Below the pieces are notes generated by a model. It was given only the letters and a program-made list of their open reading frames with translations. It ran no database searches and was not told where the DNA came from. Of a DNA stretch of 34,785 nt, positions 1-7,296 are shown piece after piece; position 1 is the first letter of the stretch, and the number at the start of each line of letters is the position of its first letter. Position numbers and translations under genes: made by a program. The stretch is from CBDCGW01 sp964430745. GTDB taxonomy: Bacteria > Acidobacteriota > UBA890. Where the stretch lies: assembly GCA_964430745.1 (NCBI GenBank), contig CAYSHI010000035.1:1-34785 (forward strand). Direction: 5' to 3'.

Positions 1-1946
1 AACACCTCGTCGATGATGAACTGCACCGCCGCCTCCTGCTCGGGACGAGGCACCGGCGTGTAGATCGGCTCCCCCTGGTCGGTCGACTTGGCGTTCTGGT
101 AGCGGCCGCCCACCAGCGTGACGACGTGACCGACGTATCGACCCCACTGTCCGACGAGCTCCCCGTACAGCTCCTCGAGATCGGCGAAGTTCTCGCCCGG
201 CGTCGCCGTCCACGCGACCAGGTGCGGCGCCACCGCCTTGAGGTTGGCGATGCCGTAGCCCGAAGAAGCCACCGGGTCGTCGCCCATGTCTTCGGTTTGC
301 GCGTCCGGGTTCCAGCCAGTGGACGAGCCGAAGCGGTATATCGGATCATCGGCCTTCTCCATGATCCAGGCATCCAGCGTTGCCTTCTCGTCGTCCGGTG
401 TGGCGGCGCCCGGAATGACGCGGTAGCCCCAGTTGATCGAGTAGTGGTCGTAGGGGCCGATCTTGCGGATGTAGTCGGTTGGCTCCAGCCCGTCGCCGGG
501 CTGCGCGACGTAGTTTTGCCGCGCGTAGTCCATCACCGAGGGTGAGACACCCATACGGCGGGCGAAGCCCGGATCGCGCAGCGACTCGGTCGGGTACGAC
601 GACGAGCCGATCATGTTGTGCGGCAAGCCGATGGCGTGGCCGATTTCGTGGGCGATGACCTGGCGGATGGTCTCTCCCATCAGCTCGTCGGGCATGTCGA
701 GCGAGCGGGCCGCCGGGTTGGAGGCGCCCGTCTCGAGCATCAGCCGGTTGCGGTACGAGCGCAGGTGGTTGTGAAACCACACGATGTCGGACTCGATGAT
801 CTCGCCGGTACGCGGATCCGACACCGACGGGCCCATGGCGTTGCGCACCATGCTGGCGGCCCAGCGGACCACCGAATAGCGCGCGTCTTCCGGCGCCCAA
901 TCCGGATCTTCGTCGGGGCCGGGCGGATCCATAGCGATGATGGCGTTGCTGAATCCCGCGGTCTCGAACGTCGCCTGCCAATCCTCCACGCCCTGTTTGA
1001 CGTACGGACGCCAGCGGTCCGGGGTGGCGGGGTCGACGTAGTAGACGATCGGCTCCACGGGATCGACCACCTCGCCGCGCGCATAGGCCTCCGGGTCGGA
1101 CGGCTCCAGTCGCCAGCGCCGGATGAAGGTCTGCTCCGCGGCCTTGAGCTCGTCGAGGCCGAAGTTCACCTGGGTGATCGAGAAATAGCCCACCCGGTCG
1201 TCGGCCAGCCGGGGCATCATCGGCTCCTCCGGCAGCAGGATCATCGACTGGTGCATCTCCATCGAGATGGTGCCGGTCTGCGCGTCGGCGGGCGGTTCCG
1301 TGGCGTCGTAGGTGAGCGTGTGGCGCACGTCGACGTTGATCGGATAGGTACGCGCGTAGTTGATGAAGCTGCGGTCGTCGTCGAGGCGGCGCACCCCGTA
1401 GTTGCTGCGCTGCGTGGGCGAGAGTCCGGACAGCGCCGGCGTATCGCCGGAATAGAAGCCCGTCACGTCGACCAGGACGGTAGCGCCGTCGGGGCCGGTC
1501 GCTTCGATGTCGAAGGCGGCGAGAATGGGGAAGAAGTTGTTGCGCACGACCGACTCCGAGATCGGCTCCGATTCGTCCGCGACCTGGCTGAAGGACACCT
1601 TGCGCAGCAGAATCTGATCACCCCGCCGCTCCCAGCGCAGCACCTGCTCTGCAACCTTGGACCCCGATACGATGAAGCCGCCGAAGCCCGTCGGCACGCG
1701 CCCTATGCGGGTCACCAGCAGCATGTCCTTGCCGTACAACGACTCCGGGATCTCGAAGTAGAAGGTACCGTCGACCTCGTGGACGGTGAACAGTCCCTCG
1801 TCGGAAACCGCGTCCTCGGTAATGAGGTCGTCGTACGACGGCGGGCCTTCCGGCTCCTGGGACTCTTCTTGCGCAGACGCGCTCGGGGCGAAGGCGAGAA
1901 CGGCGATCGTCAAGGCGATCAGCAGGACACGATACGGGCTACGCAT
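1..1946 (-). CDS. Exported zinc metalloprotease, DUF5118/DUF5117 (DUF4953) type, 3' end outside window
   Basis: An open frame of 648 codons runs from ATG at 1946 to the left edge without a stop, so the C-terminus is missing. The start has a GAAGAGG ribosome site 7 nt upstream (1954-1960). Residues 1-24 form a Sec signal peptide ending in Ala-Ser-Ala before Gln. The mid region is beta-rich, as in DUF5117. The zinc site is HEIGHAIGLPH (His433, Glu434, His437, His443), followed by SVMDY with Met472, a metzincin-type Met-turn. The family comprises large (usually 800-900 residue) secreted or periplasmic proteases of unknown substrate, common in Acidobacteriota, Gemmatimonadota and Bacteroidota. 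No partner gene is visible on this side. The family call is firm; the substrate is unknown. Confidence 0.93.
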   Translation of the reverse strand, partial: MRSPYRVLLIALTIAVLAFAPSASAQEESQEPEGPPSYDDLITEDAVSDEGLFTVHEVDGTFYFEIPESLYGKDMLLVTRIGRVPTGFGGFIVSGSKVAEQVLRWERRGDQILLRKVSFSQVADESEPISESVVRNNFFPILAAFDIEATGPDGATVLVDVTGFYSGDTPALSGLSPTQRSNYGVRRLDDDRSFINYARTYPINVDVRHTLTYDATEPPADAQTGTISMEMHQSMILLPEEPMMPRLADDRVGYFSITQVNFGLDELKAAEQTFIRRWRLEPSDPEAYARGEVVDPVEPIVYYVDPATPDRWRPYVKQGVEDWQATFETAGFSNAIIAMDPPGPDEDPDWAPEDARYSVVRWAASMVRNAMGPSVSDPRTGEIIESDIVWFHNHLRSYRNRLMLETGASNPAARSLDMPDELMGETIRQVIAHEIGHAIGLPHNMIGSSSYPTESLRDPGFARRMGVSPSVMDYARQNYVAQPGDGLEPTDYIRKIGPYDHYSINWGYRVIPGAATPDDEKATLDAWIMEKADDPIYRFGSSTGWNPDAQTEDMGDDPVASSGYGIANLKAVAPHLVAWTATPGENFADLEELYGELVGQWGRYVGHVVTLVGGRYQNAKSTDQGEPIYTPVPRPEQEAAVQFIIDEV

Positions 1947-2150
1947 GACTCAACCTCTTCTTGACCGGGGAAAGACGTAGTTCGACGAGGCGTCAGTGTG
2001 CGCCCGCATCGACCGCGTGACAAGGCGCACCGCGAGTCGCGCAGGCCACCCGGTGCGCGGTAGGTGTCCTCGGCCTGACGGTCCCGAGCCGGTCCGCCCG
2101 ATAGCCCACGATGGTCGCGCTTCCCCCCAACCGACGATCAGAAAGGTCCG

Positions 2151-2549
2151 ATGAAGAGACGGGGACGAATGGGCATGACCGCTATCTCTTGGACCCGTGC
2201 GATCGTGGCCGTCGTCGTCGGCTACCTGATCGCGGCGCTCGCCAACAGCGCGTGGGTGATGTCCTGGTACGTGAACGCCGAACCCGAGGTGACGGCGGCG
2301 CTGGTGGTCATGACCGTGGCGATGTTCGCTCTCAGTGGATTCGTGGCCGGTTTCGTGCTGGGGAAGATCGCTGGCGCCCCCGCAGGTTCCGCCGGCCTGG
2401 TGACCGCCGCGTTGCTCGCGGTTGCCGGGGTGGCAAACCTCCTCCTGGGGATGTCCTTCGAGCCGACCTGGCACGTGCTGGCAGCCATCTTCGTTCAGGC
2501 TCCGGCAGCGGCGATCGGCGCGAGGCTCGCCTCGCCCGGTCGTGATTGA
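2151..2549 (+). CDS. Small four-helix membrane protein, unknown function
   Basis: This 132-residue protein has four hydrophobic segments (about residues 13-31, 45-70, 76-100 and 105-126), short loops and a basic C-terminal tail. It has no motif I recognise. Two starts are possible: ATG 2151 with AAAGG 4 nt upstream, or ATG 2175 with GGGGA 9 nt upstream. The second removes a basic Lys-Arg-Arg-Gly-Arg leader and puts the first helix near the N-terminus. It is divergent from the metalloprotease and 150 bp upstream of the thioredoxin-like gene. A similar small four-helix protein lies at 10313-10729, also beside a UGA-containing redoxin gene; I infer no functional link from that alone. Confidence 0.7.
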   Translation: MKRRGRMGMTAISWTRAIVAVVVGYLIAALANSAWVMSWYVNAEPEVTAALVVMTVAMFALSGFVAGFVLGKIAGAPAGSAGLVTAALLAVAGVANLLLGMSFEPTWHVLAAIFVQAPAAAIGARLASPGRD

Positions 2550-2698
2550 GACGCGCGGTCACCGCTGACGGCCTCCTGCCCACCGGTCGTGCGCCCGTTG
2601 ACACCGCTTGGCGGGGCCGAGGTTTCATCTCCCGCGCGTCGCGATATAGATTCGAAGCCATGTCCTCGTCCGACCACTCTTGAACAGGAAGCCCCGAC

Positions 2699-3121
2699 AT
2701 GAGCGAACTCCTCCGGACCCCGATTCCGTACACCGACATCCCCATCCTCCTACCGATCGTCCTGGCGGCCGTCTGGCTGCTGCTGCGCAACCGCGCCACC
2801 GAGCTGAGCCCGAGCACCGGGCTCGGCGGTGTCATCGGGCAAGGACAGCCGGTGGTGCTGGAGTTCTTCCGTAACACGTGAATGCAGTGCCTCGCGGCCA
2901 AGCCCATCGTTGATGGGATCGAAAAGGACCTCGAGGGGCGCGCCCGGGTGGTGCGGTTGAACGTATCGAGCGAGCAGGGCCGGGACATCGCCACGGGTTA
3001 CGGCGTGCGTAGCTTACCGGCGACGGTTGTCGTCGGAACCGACGGCGAGGTGATCGAGCTTCACGCCGGGATTCCGAGCCGCAAGAAGATCGTCGCCCAG
3101 GCATCGGCGCCTTCGCCGTGA
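2699..3121 (+). CDS. Membrane-anchored thioredoxin-like selenoprotein (UxxC), read through UGA
   Basis: Two adjacent same-frame pieces (2699-2881 and 2882-3121) join through TGA at 2879-2881 into one 140-residue thioredoxin-fold protein. Residues 14-30 are a membrane helix. A buried strand, VVLEFF, leads into Asn-Thr-Sec61-Met-Gln-Cys64, so the UGA sits exactly where the attacking Cys of CxxC belongs. Downstream, in the same frame, are the helix, the central strand and the cis-Pro strand (Ser-Leu-Pro-Ala-Thr-Val) that complete the fold. A SECIS-like hairpin follows the UGA. AGGA at 2686-2689 is the ribosome site. The role would be thiol-disulfide exchange at the membrane; orientation is unclear. 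The last six residues lie over a fragment of another gene (from 3100), so the C-terminus may have been rewritten. The alternative is a pseudogene with a nonsense mutation; the exact placement at the redox Cys and the hairpin argue against it. Confidence 0.85.
2882..2920 (+). promoter_or_regulatory. Candidate bacterial SECIS element for Sec61
   Basis: Immediately downstream of the UGA, CCCATC (2903-2908) pairs perfectly with GATGGG (2912-2917) around the 3-nt loop GTT (2909-2911). There are 27 nt between the UGA and the loop, and the first loop base is G. Known bacterial SECIS elements lie inside the reading frame with the apical loop roughly 16-37 nt after UGA and a G in the first two loop positions; both conditions are met. 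The lower stem is weak (isolated A-T and C-G pairs). SelB binding is inferred. Confidence 0.7.
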
Positions 3122-3222
3122 CCCGCGTCATCGCCGGCTTGCTGTTCGGCGTCAGCCCCACCGATCCTTTGGCGTTCACCGCGATGATCCGTCGCTGCAA
3201 CCGGGCTTCCGGCACCGAATAA
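3100..3222 (+). pseudogene. C-terminal remnant of an ADOP/FtsX-type permease
   Basis: A short frame ending in TAA at 3220-3222 encodes Ala-Val-Thr-Arg-Val-Ile-Ala-Gly followed by LLFGVSPTDPLAF. This matches the last-helix signature of duplicated FtsX permeases; the intact ADOP gene in this window has RLLSSLLYEISPYDPVAL at the same place. Only about 40 codons remain, without start or upstream body. The first 22 bases overlap the end of the thioredoxin-like gene in another frame, so the junction lies near 3100. Confidence 0.65.
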
Positions 3223-3682
3223 TTCGTCGCCGCAACCGCGTTCACGACGCGGACAGCTCCCGCCGCATCATCGGCCGGGTTTCGGACCGCCGCGCGACCG
3301 CGAACGACTGCAGGGCGGCTTCAGCGCCTCGCCGGTCGCCGCCGACGGCAAGGTCTACCTCTCTTCGGAGGACGGCGACATGTACACGGTCGCCGTGGGT
3401 CCTGATTTCGAGCTGCTCGCGACGATCGATATGGGCGAACCGTTGTTCGCAACGCCGGCGCTGCTCGACGGCATGATCGTCGTGCGAACCTGGAATCGTC
3501 TGTACGGAATCGGGGAAGGCTAGCCGCGCGGGATCGGGGAAGGCGAGCCGCGCTACCTTCGAACGTTGGCGGCGCGACGGTTGAGCGCGGCCGCCCCCTG
3601 TCTTTCATTGCACACCGTGCCAGAATCGCCGCACCGATCGAAGTCCTCGGAAACGTCCCTGCCGGGACACAAGGAGAATCAG
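3223..3682. other. Non-coding stretch around the propeller remnant
   Basis: Apart from the propeller remnant at 3311-3523 I see no gene here. A direct repeat, CGGGGAAGGC, occurs at the remnant's stop (from 3511) and again near 3535. The GST ribosome site AAGGAG lies at 3671-3676. Confidence 0.5.
3311..3523 (+). pseudogene. C-terminal remnant of a PQQ-like beta-propeller protein
   Basis: Seventy codons in one frame end at TAG 3521-3523. They encode propeller-blade motifs: Ala-Ser-Pro-Val-Ala-Ala-Asp-Gly-Lys-Val-Tyr, then an aspartate-rich Glu-Asp-Gly-Asp-Met-Tyr turn, then Leu-Phe-Ala-Thr-Pro-Ala-Leu-Leu-Asp-Gly. This is the repeat pattern of PQQ/BamB-like eight-bladed propellers, which normally span 350-450 residues. 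No start or upstream blades are present, so this is the decayed end of a lost gene. Confidence 0.7.
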
Positions 3683-4321
3683 ATGGCCGACATCAAGATG
3701 TGGAACCTCGGACCTTCCCCCAACAACATGAAGGTGCGCGTCGCGCTCAACTACAAGGGCATTCCGTTCGAGAAGGTCGAAGTCGACTTCATGGACCACG
3801 AGCGCGCCGCCGTCGTTGAGGTGTCCGGCCAGCCGCTGACACCGGTGATCAAGCACGGCGACGCCGTCGTCTACGACTCGCGCGCCATCCTGCGCTATTT
3901 GGACAATAACTTCCGCGACACACCGTCGTTGTTCGCCACCGACCGTCCGACGATGATGGCGCTCGAGCAGGAAGAGAACTACGCCCGCGACAAGATCTCC
4001 GAGCCGGCCGGCATGATCTTTCATCAGGCAACCACGGAGGGCGATCCCGATCTCTCGGTTTGCCAGCAGGCCTCGCAGTTGATGAACGAGGTGACAGCGA
4101 GCTACGAGGAGCGCCTGCAGAACCAGGACTTTCTCATGGGCGACCACATGACCGTGGTCGACGTGACCGCCGCCCCGTTCGTCTCGTACGCGATGATCCC
4201 TCCCGAGGCGGGTGGGCCTGACAATCCCCTCGTGCAGTTTTTCATCGACAACTTCAGCCTCGGCGAGGGGCGCGAGAAGACGCGCGCGTGGGCCCAGCGG
4301 GTGATGGCCTACGATCGCTGA
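3683..4321 (+). CDS. Glutathione S-transferase family protein
   Basis: The protein has 212 residues, the usual GST length. The open frame extends upstream to 3566, but ATG 3683 has AAGGAG 6 nt upstream and begins the conserved domain, so I choose it. The N-terminal thioredoxin-like domain (1-77) has a Ser/Asn-rich active-site loop (Gly-Pro-Ser-Pro-Asn-Asn, 10-15), the cis-Pro at Thr53-Pro54 and Asp65-Ser66, which normally hold the glutathione gamma-glutamyl group. The helical C-domain follows (about 85-205) and contains the hydrophobic N-capping motif around Met-Thr-Val-Val-Asp-Val-Thr. It probably conjugates or reduces electrophiles with glutathione or a related thiol in the cytoplasm. The substrate cannot be predicted. 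Confidence 0.92.
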   Translation: MADIKMWNLGPSPNNMKVRVALNYKGIPFEKVEVDFMDHERAAVVEVSGQPLTPVIKHGDAVVYDSRAILRYLDNNFRDTPSLFATDRPTMMALEQEENYARDKISEPAGMIFHQATTEGDPDLSVCQQASQLMNEVTASYEERLQNQDFLMGDHMTVVDVTAAPFVSYAMIPPEAGGPDNPLVQFFIDNFSLGEGREKTRAWAQRVMAYDR

Positions 4322-4327
4322 TGGATG

Positions 4328-4349
4328 GAGGTCGCCGACAGCCGACCTC
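4328..4349. terminator. Hairpin between convergent GST and cupin genes
   Basis: GAGGTCG (4328-4334) pairs perfectly with CGACCTC (4343-4349) around an 8-nt loop. It lies in the 37-bp gap between two convergent stop codons, the expected place for a bidirectional terminator. There is no T-tract, so intrinsic termination would be weak. Confidence 0.5.
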
Positions 4350-4358
4350 TACCCGCCC

Positions 4359-4712
4359 TCAACCCTTGGGCTGAAAGGCCTTCCCCGGCGTACCGCCAAT
4401 GACGAGCAATGTCGCTCCGGCGTCGCCGGGCAGAATGGTGCGTTTCTGCTCCGCGCCGACGCGCGCCAAGTTGCCGGGCGCGAGCTCCCAGCTCTCATCA
4501 TCCGCTCGCAGCTCGACGCTTCCCTCGAGCACGACGAACACCTCTTCCTGGCCGTCCTCGGCGTGGTCGTGCTCCGGGTAGCCGTCCCAATTGGCGGGCA
4601 GGCGTTCGATGTTCATTCCCCACGCCGTCACGCCAAGGCCCTTGGCGGCATGAAGGAAGACGCCCTCGTGGTTATCGAGCTCATCGAATTGCTTCACGGT
4701 CACATCCGGCAT
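4359..4712 (-). CDS. Small single-domain cupin protein
   Basis: This is a 117-residue protein starting at ATG 4712, behind a strong AAGGAGG site that decides the start; the frame extends upstream but without conserved sequence. Cupin motif 1 reads Gly44...His48-Asp-His50...Glu57...Gly64, which supplies the usual metal ligands. Motif 2 lies around Pro79-Gly80 to Pro95-Gly96, but a clear histidine ligand is not evident there (Gln89 occupies the likely place). Such small cupins bind metal or small ligands; enzymatic function cannot be assigned. It is convergent with the GST gene. Confidence 0.88.
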   Translation of the reverse strand: MPDVTVKQFDELDNHEGVFLHAAKGLGVTAWGMNIERLPANWDGYPEHDHAEDGQEEVFVVLEGSVELRADDESWELAPGNLARVGAEQKRTILPGDAGATLLVIGGTPGKAFQPKG

Positions 4713-5077
4713 GTCTTCCTCCTTGGGTGGGTGGCGACGAACGACAGGACGCCGACGATATCGGGTGGGTGACGGCAATCGACCCCTGGGCCGACGGCGC
4801 CGCGTCGGCAATGACGACCGATCCTGGGCCGCCCGCACCGTGCGGGTGACGGCGAACGTCCCTCTCTGATAGTACCGGATGGCTGGGGCAATCACCGGTG
4901 GTGCGCGATTCGGCGGGGGGCCGGGCGCGACTCGGCGGGGGGCCGGGCGCGATTCGGCGGGGGGAGGCGTGATTCGGCGGGGAAGAGCGACATGCACCCT
5001 CCTCGACCACCCGGCGGGTTTTTTCCGGTAATTTTCCGGAAAGAAAAGGGAATCGGTCGACGCCGGGGGTGATGAGG
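4713..5077. other. Intergenic block with repeats and hairpins
   Basis: No gene is visible in these 365 bp. From upstream of the cupin gene it holds GC-rich sequence with an inverted CCCGCAC/GTGCGGG pair near 4829-4847, then the 22-bp tandem repeats at 4903-4983, then a 7-bp stem TTTCCGG (5022-5028) / CCGGAAA (5036-5042) just downstream of ppsR. That last hairpin is a possible end of the glycosyltransferase-ppsR transcript, although its flanking T-run is on the plus strand. Confidence 0.5.
4903..4983. repeat. 22-bp tandem repeat, about 3.7 copies
   Basis: The unit is GCGCGATTCGGCGGGGGGCC plus GG. It occurs at 4903-4924, again with one change at 4925-4946, then at 4947-4967 with a diverged end, and partly at 4968-4983. 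The strong G-run per unit could form G-rich secondary structure. No coding potential is evident. Confidence 0.85.
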
Positions 5078-5896
5078 TCAGCTCTCCTCGTGGCGTGCCC
5101 TGGCGTCTTCGGGCAACAGGGCGACGACCTCCCGGGCGACCTCTTCCACCGACTTGCCGGTGACGTCGATCTGGCGCCAGTCATGGGATTCACTGACTTT
5201 TCGAGAATGGAGAATCTCGGCGCGCACCGTGTCCCTCGATGCGTAGTTCCCGCCCCGCATCGCCAGGTGGTCCGCCCGCGCAACCCGGAGCTGGCGCAGC
5301 CGAGCCGGGCTCATCACGAGGCAGAACACCCGTTCCGAAGGAATCGCCTTCAAGGTCGGATGCAGCGGAATCTCGGGAACGAGCGGAACATTGCCGACGA
5401 ACCACCCGTGATAGCCGAGAAATAGCGCCGTCGGCGTCTTCATCGTACGCGAGGCGCCGACCAGCACGACCTCCGCACGACGCAGACCCTCCACCCGCAA
5501 GCCGTCGTCATGCCGAAAGGTGAACTCCACTGCCTCGACCTGGCGCGAGCGCTCGCGGACGAGCTGATCGAAGAATCCGGGCTCCTCCGTCGGCGTCAGA
5601 TGCAGGTGAGCGGCGAGCCGATCGAGCATCGGCCCCATCAGATCCATCGAATCGACGCTCCGCCGCCGGCACTCGGACAACATGAGCGCCCTGAGCTCGT
5701 GCGAAACCAGTGTGTGGAGAATCAATGAATTGTGGCCGGCCGCTTCCTGGATGATCTCGAGCACCTGCCCCCTCGTGATCACCCCGCCCAGTCGCTCAAC
5801 CGTAATGTCGCCGCTGGTGAACTGAGCCAGCGCCGAGTGCACCATCCTCTCGGCGGTTTCGCCGGAAGCGTCGGACACGGTGTAGATCGTCAACAT
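5078..5896 (-). CDS. ppsR: PEP synthase / PPDK regulatory kinase-phosphorylase (PSRP, DUF299)
   Basis: The 272 residues match the length of the family, a bifunctional ADP-dependent kinase and Pi-dependent pyrophosphorylase that inactivates and reactivates phosphoenolpyruvate synthase or pyruvate phosphate dikinase. Evidence includes the N-terminal TVSDASGETAE signature (residues 6-16) and the P-loop GASRTMKTPT (147-156; the common form is GVSRTSKTPT). Further family sequence includes LGYHGWFVGNVPLVPEIPLH. The start ATG 5896 overlaps the stop of the upstream glycosyltransferase by 7 nt, indicating translational coupling. Its target enzyme is not in the window. The name is by similarity; whether the target is PEP synthase or PPDK cannot be decided. 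Confidence 0.95.
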   Translation of the reverse strand: MLTIYTVSDASGETAERMVHSALAQFTSGDITVERLGGVITRGQVLEIIQEAAGHNSLILHTLVSHELRALMLSECRRRSVDSMDLMGPMLDRLAAHLHLTPTEEPGFFDQLVRERSRQVEAVEFTFRHDDGLRVEGLRRAEVVLVGASRTMKTPTALFLGYHGWFVGNVPLVPEIPLHPTLKAIPSERVFCLVMSPARLRQLRVARADHLAMRGGNYASRDTVRAEILHSRKVSESHDWRQIDVTGKSVEEVAREVVALLPEDARARHEES

Positions 5897-7110
5897 GGCG
5901 GGACCTCTTGCTTGTAGAGCCTCTGCATCTCCTGATACGTCGCCCGCCAGGTCAACCCGCGGACACTGCTCGCGATCTCACGCCGCTCCGACGCGTTGGC
6001 CCCGCGATCGAGAACGCGTCCGAGAGCCTCGGCGAGACCGGTCTCGTACCGACGTCGCTCGAGCTCCGAAGAATCCGCCGGGGGTTCGACCAGCGCGGCC
6101 AGCCCTGCCTCGATGAGCGCGGGATCGACAATGAGCTTGGGACCGGCGGTCGCGCTTGCGACCACGGGACAACCACAGGCCAACGCTTCGAGCAGAACCA
6201 GCCCGAAAGGCTCGTGCAGGGAGGGCAAGGCGAACGCCGACGCTCGACGAAACGTCTCCGCGACCTCGCCGGCCTCCACATGCCCCGGCAACGACAGGCG
6301 CTCGCCGACGCCCGCTCGCTCCGCGACATCGAGCAAGGCTGCGCGGCGACTTTCCGGTCCCGTGCCCAGAATAGTCAGCTCTGCGGTGAGCAGATCCTCA
6401 TGCGCCAATGCGCGAATCAAGTGGTCGTGCCCCTTCCACTCGACGTATTTTCCTGCCGCCACCACTGCCGGGCCCTCCGAGCCCTCAACCGACTCGGCCG
6501 GTGGAAAGAAGACTTCCTCGTCGAATCCGTTCGCGACTACCACGACGCGCTTTGGCGACAAGGCGTACAAGCTGCAGGTATCGCGCGCCACGTCCTCGCT
6601 GACGGCCATGAACCGAGCCACCTTCGGTAGCGCGTCGGCGAACAACTCCAGGAGGTGCGGCGCGAGTCGCGCCTGTTGCAGCCCCGTCCCGTGGACGGTC
6701 ACCACGACCGGCACATCGACCCGCTCGACCAGGCCCGCGAGCAGCCAAAGGTGGTGGACGTGGATCACGTCGGGGGCGAACACCGCCACGATTCCGGCAA
6801 GCCGCGCGCCGAATGCGTCGACGTAGTCGAGAGCCTCTCGGATCGAGAGATCCGCATACCTACGCGACCGATACGGCATCACGTCGGACATGCCGGGAAT
6901 CAGATCCGCATACTCGCAGCCCCCGGCCTCCCCACACCTCACGGTCGAGAGATCCTCGCCGAAGAATCCGGCGAAGTCGTCGTCCTCGTAGCCGGCGCAC
7001 AGGAGATGAAGGCGGTCACCGGCCTCGGACCCGAAACGCCATATGTTGCGAAGGAACATGCCGCTGCCGGTCATGTCCGGACGCTGACCCAGGATGTGAA
7101 GAACCCTCAT
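5890..7110 (-). CDS. GT4-family glycosyltransferase
   Basis: The protein has 406 residues from ATG 7110 (start of the first beta strand, Met-Arg-Val-Leu-His-Ile-Leu; the frame extends further upstream without conserved sequence). The N-terminal domain has the acceptor-side His-Val-His-His and Thr-Val-His-Gly-Thr elements. The C-terminal domain has the donor-site motif Glu300-Pro-Phe-Gly...Glu308 (EX7E of retaining GT-B enzymes), followed by Ala-Cys-Gly-Cys-Pro-Val-Val-Ala. It would transfer a nucleotide-activated sugar to a cell-surface or small-molecule acceptor. The downstream coupling to ppsR (7-nt overlap) is unexpected and has no obvious pathway meaning. Donor and acceptor are unknown. 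Confidence 0.92.
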   Translation of the reverse strand: MRVLHILGQRPDMTGSGMFLRNIWRFGSEAGDRLHLLCAGYEDDDFAGFFGEDLSTVRCGEAGGCEYADLIPGMSDVMPYRSRRYADLSIREALDYVDAFGARLAGIVAVFAPDVIHVHHLWLLAGLVERVDVPVVVTVHGTGLQQARLAPHLLELFADALPKVARFMAVSEDVARDTCSLYALSPKRVVVVANGFDEEVFFPPAESVEGSEGPAVVAAGKYVEWKGHDHLIRALAHEDLLTAELTILGTGPESRRAALLDVAERAGVGERLSLPGHVEAGEVAETFRRASAFALPSLHEPFGLVLLEALACGCPVVASATAGPKLIVDPALIEAGLAALVEPPADSSELERRRYETGLAEALGRVLDRGANASERREIASSVRGLTWRATYQEMQRLYKQEVPPC

Positions 7111-7296
7111 GCCCACGACCCCACCGATGATCCTTGCCCAGGGCATTGTGCCGCCGGACCCGCGCGAGGTCGAGGCCCCTCGCATCTCACGGGGCCGATG
7201 GGAGTCACCGGCACTCGCGACGCTTCGACCGGCCTGCACCCAGGGAGCCCGGCGCCGCCCGGGGACCCGGGCCGCCCCCGGGTGTAGGATCGGCGC

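Noticed and set aside
618..1964. 448-codon plus-strand frame at the left end
   Set aside because: It lies antisense to the metalloprotease, which has a signal peptide, HExxH and Met-turn; the plus frame has none of these.
2832..3245. 137-codon minus-strand frame opposite the thioredoxin-like gene
   Set aside because: It is the antisense shadow of the Sec thioredoxin and permease remnant, with no ribosome site and arginine/serine-rich composition.
3223..3310. Link between the permease remnant and the propeller remnant as one gene
   Set aside because: The first ends in TAA, the frames differ, and the two families are unrelated.
4903..4983. Possible CRISPR array
   Set aside because: The units are directly abutting, without spacers.
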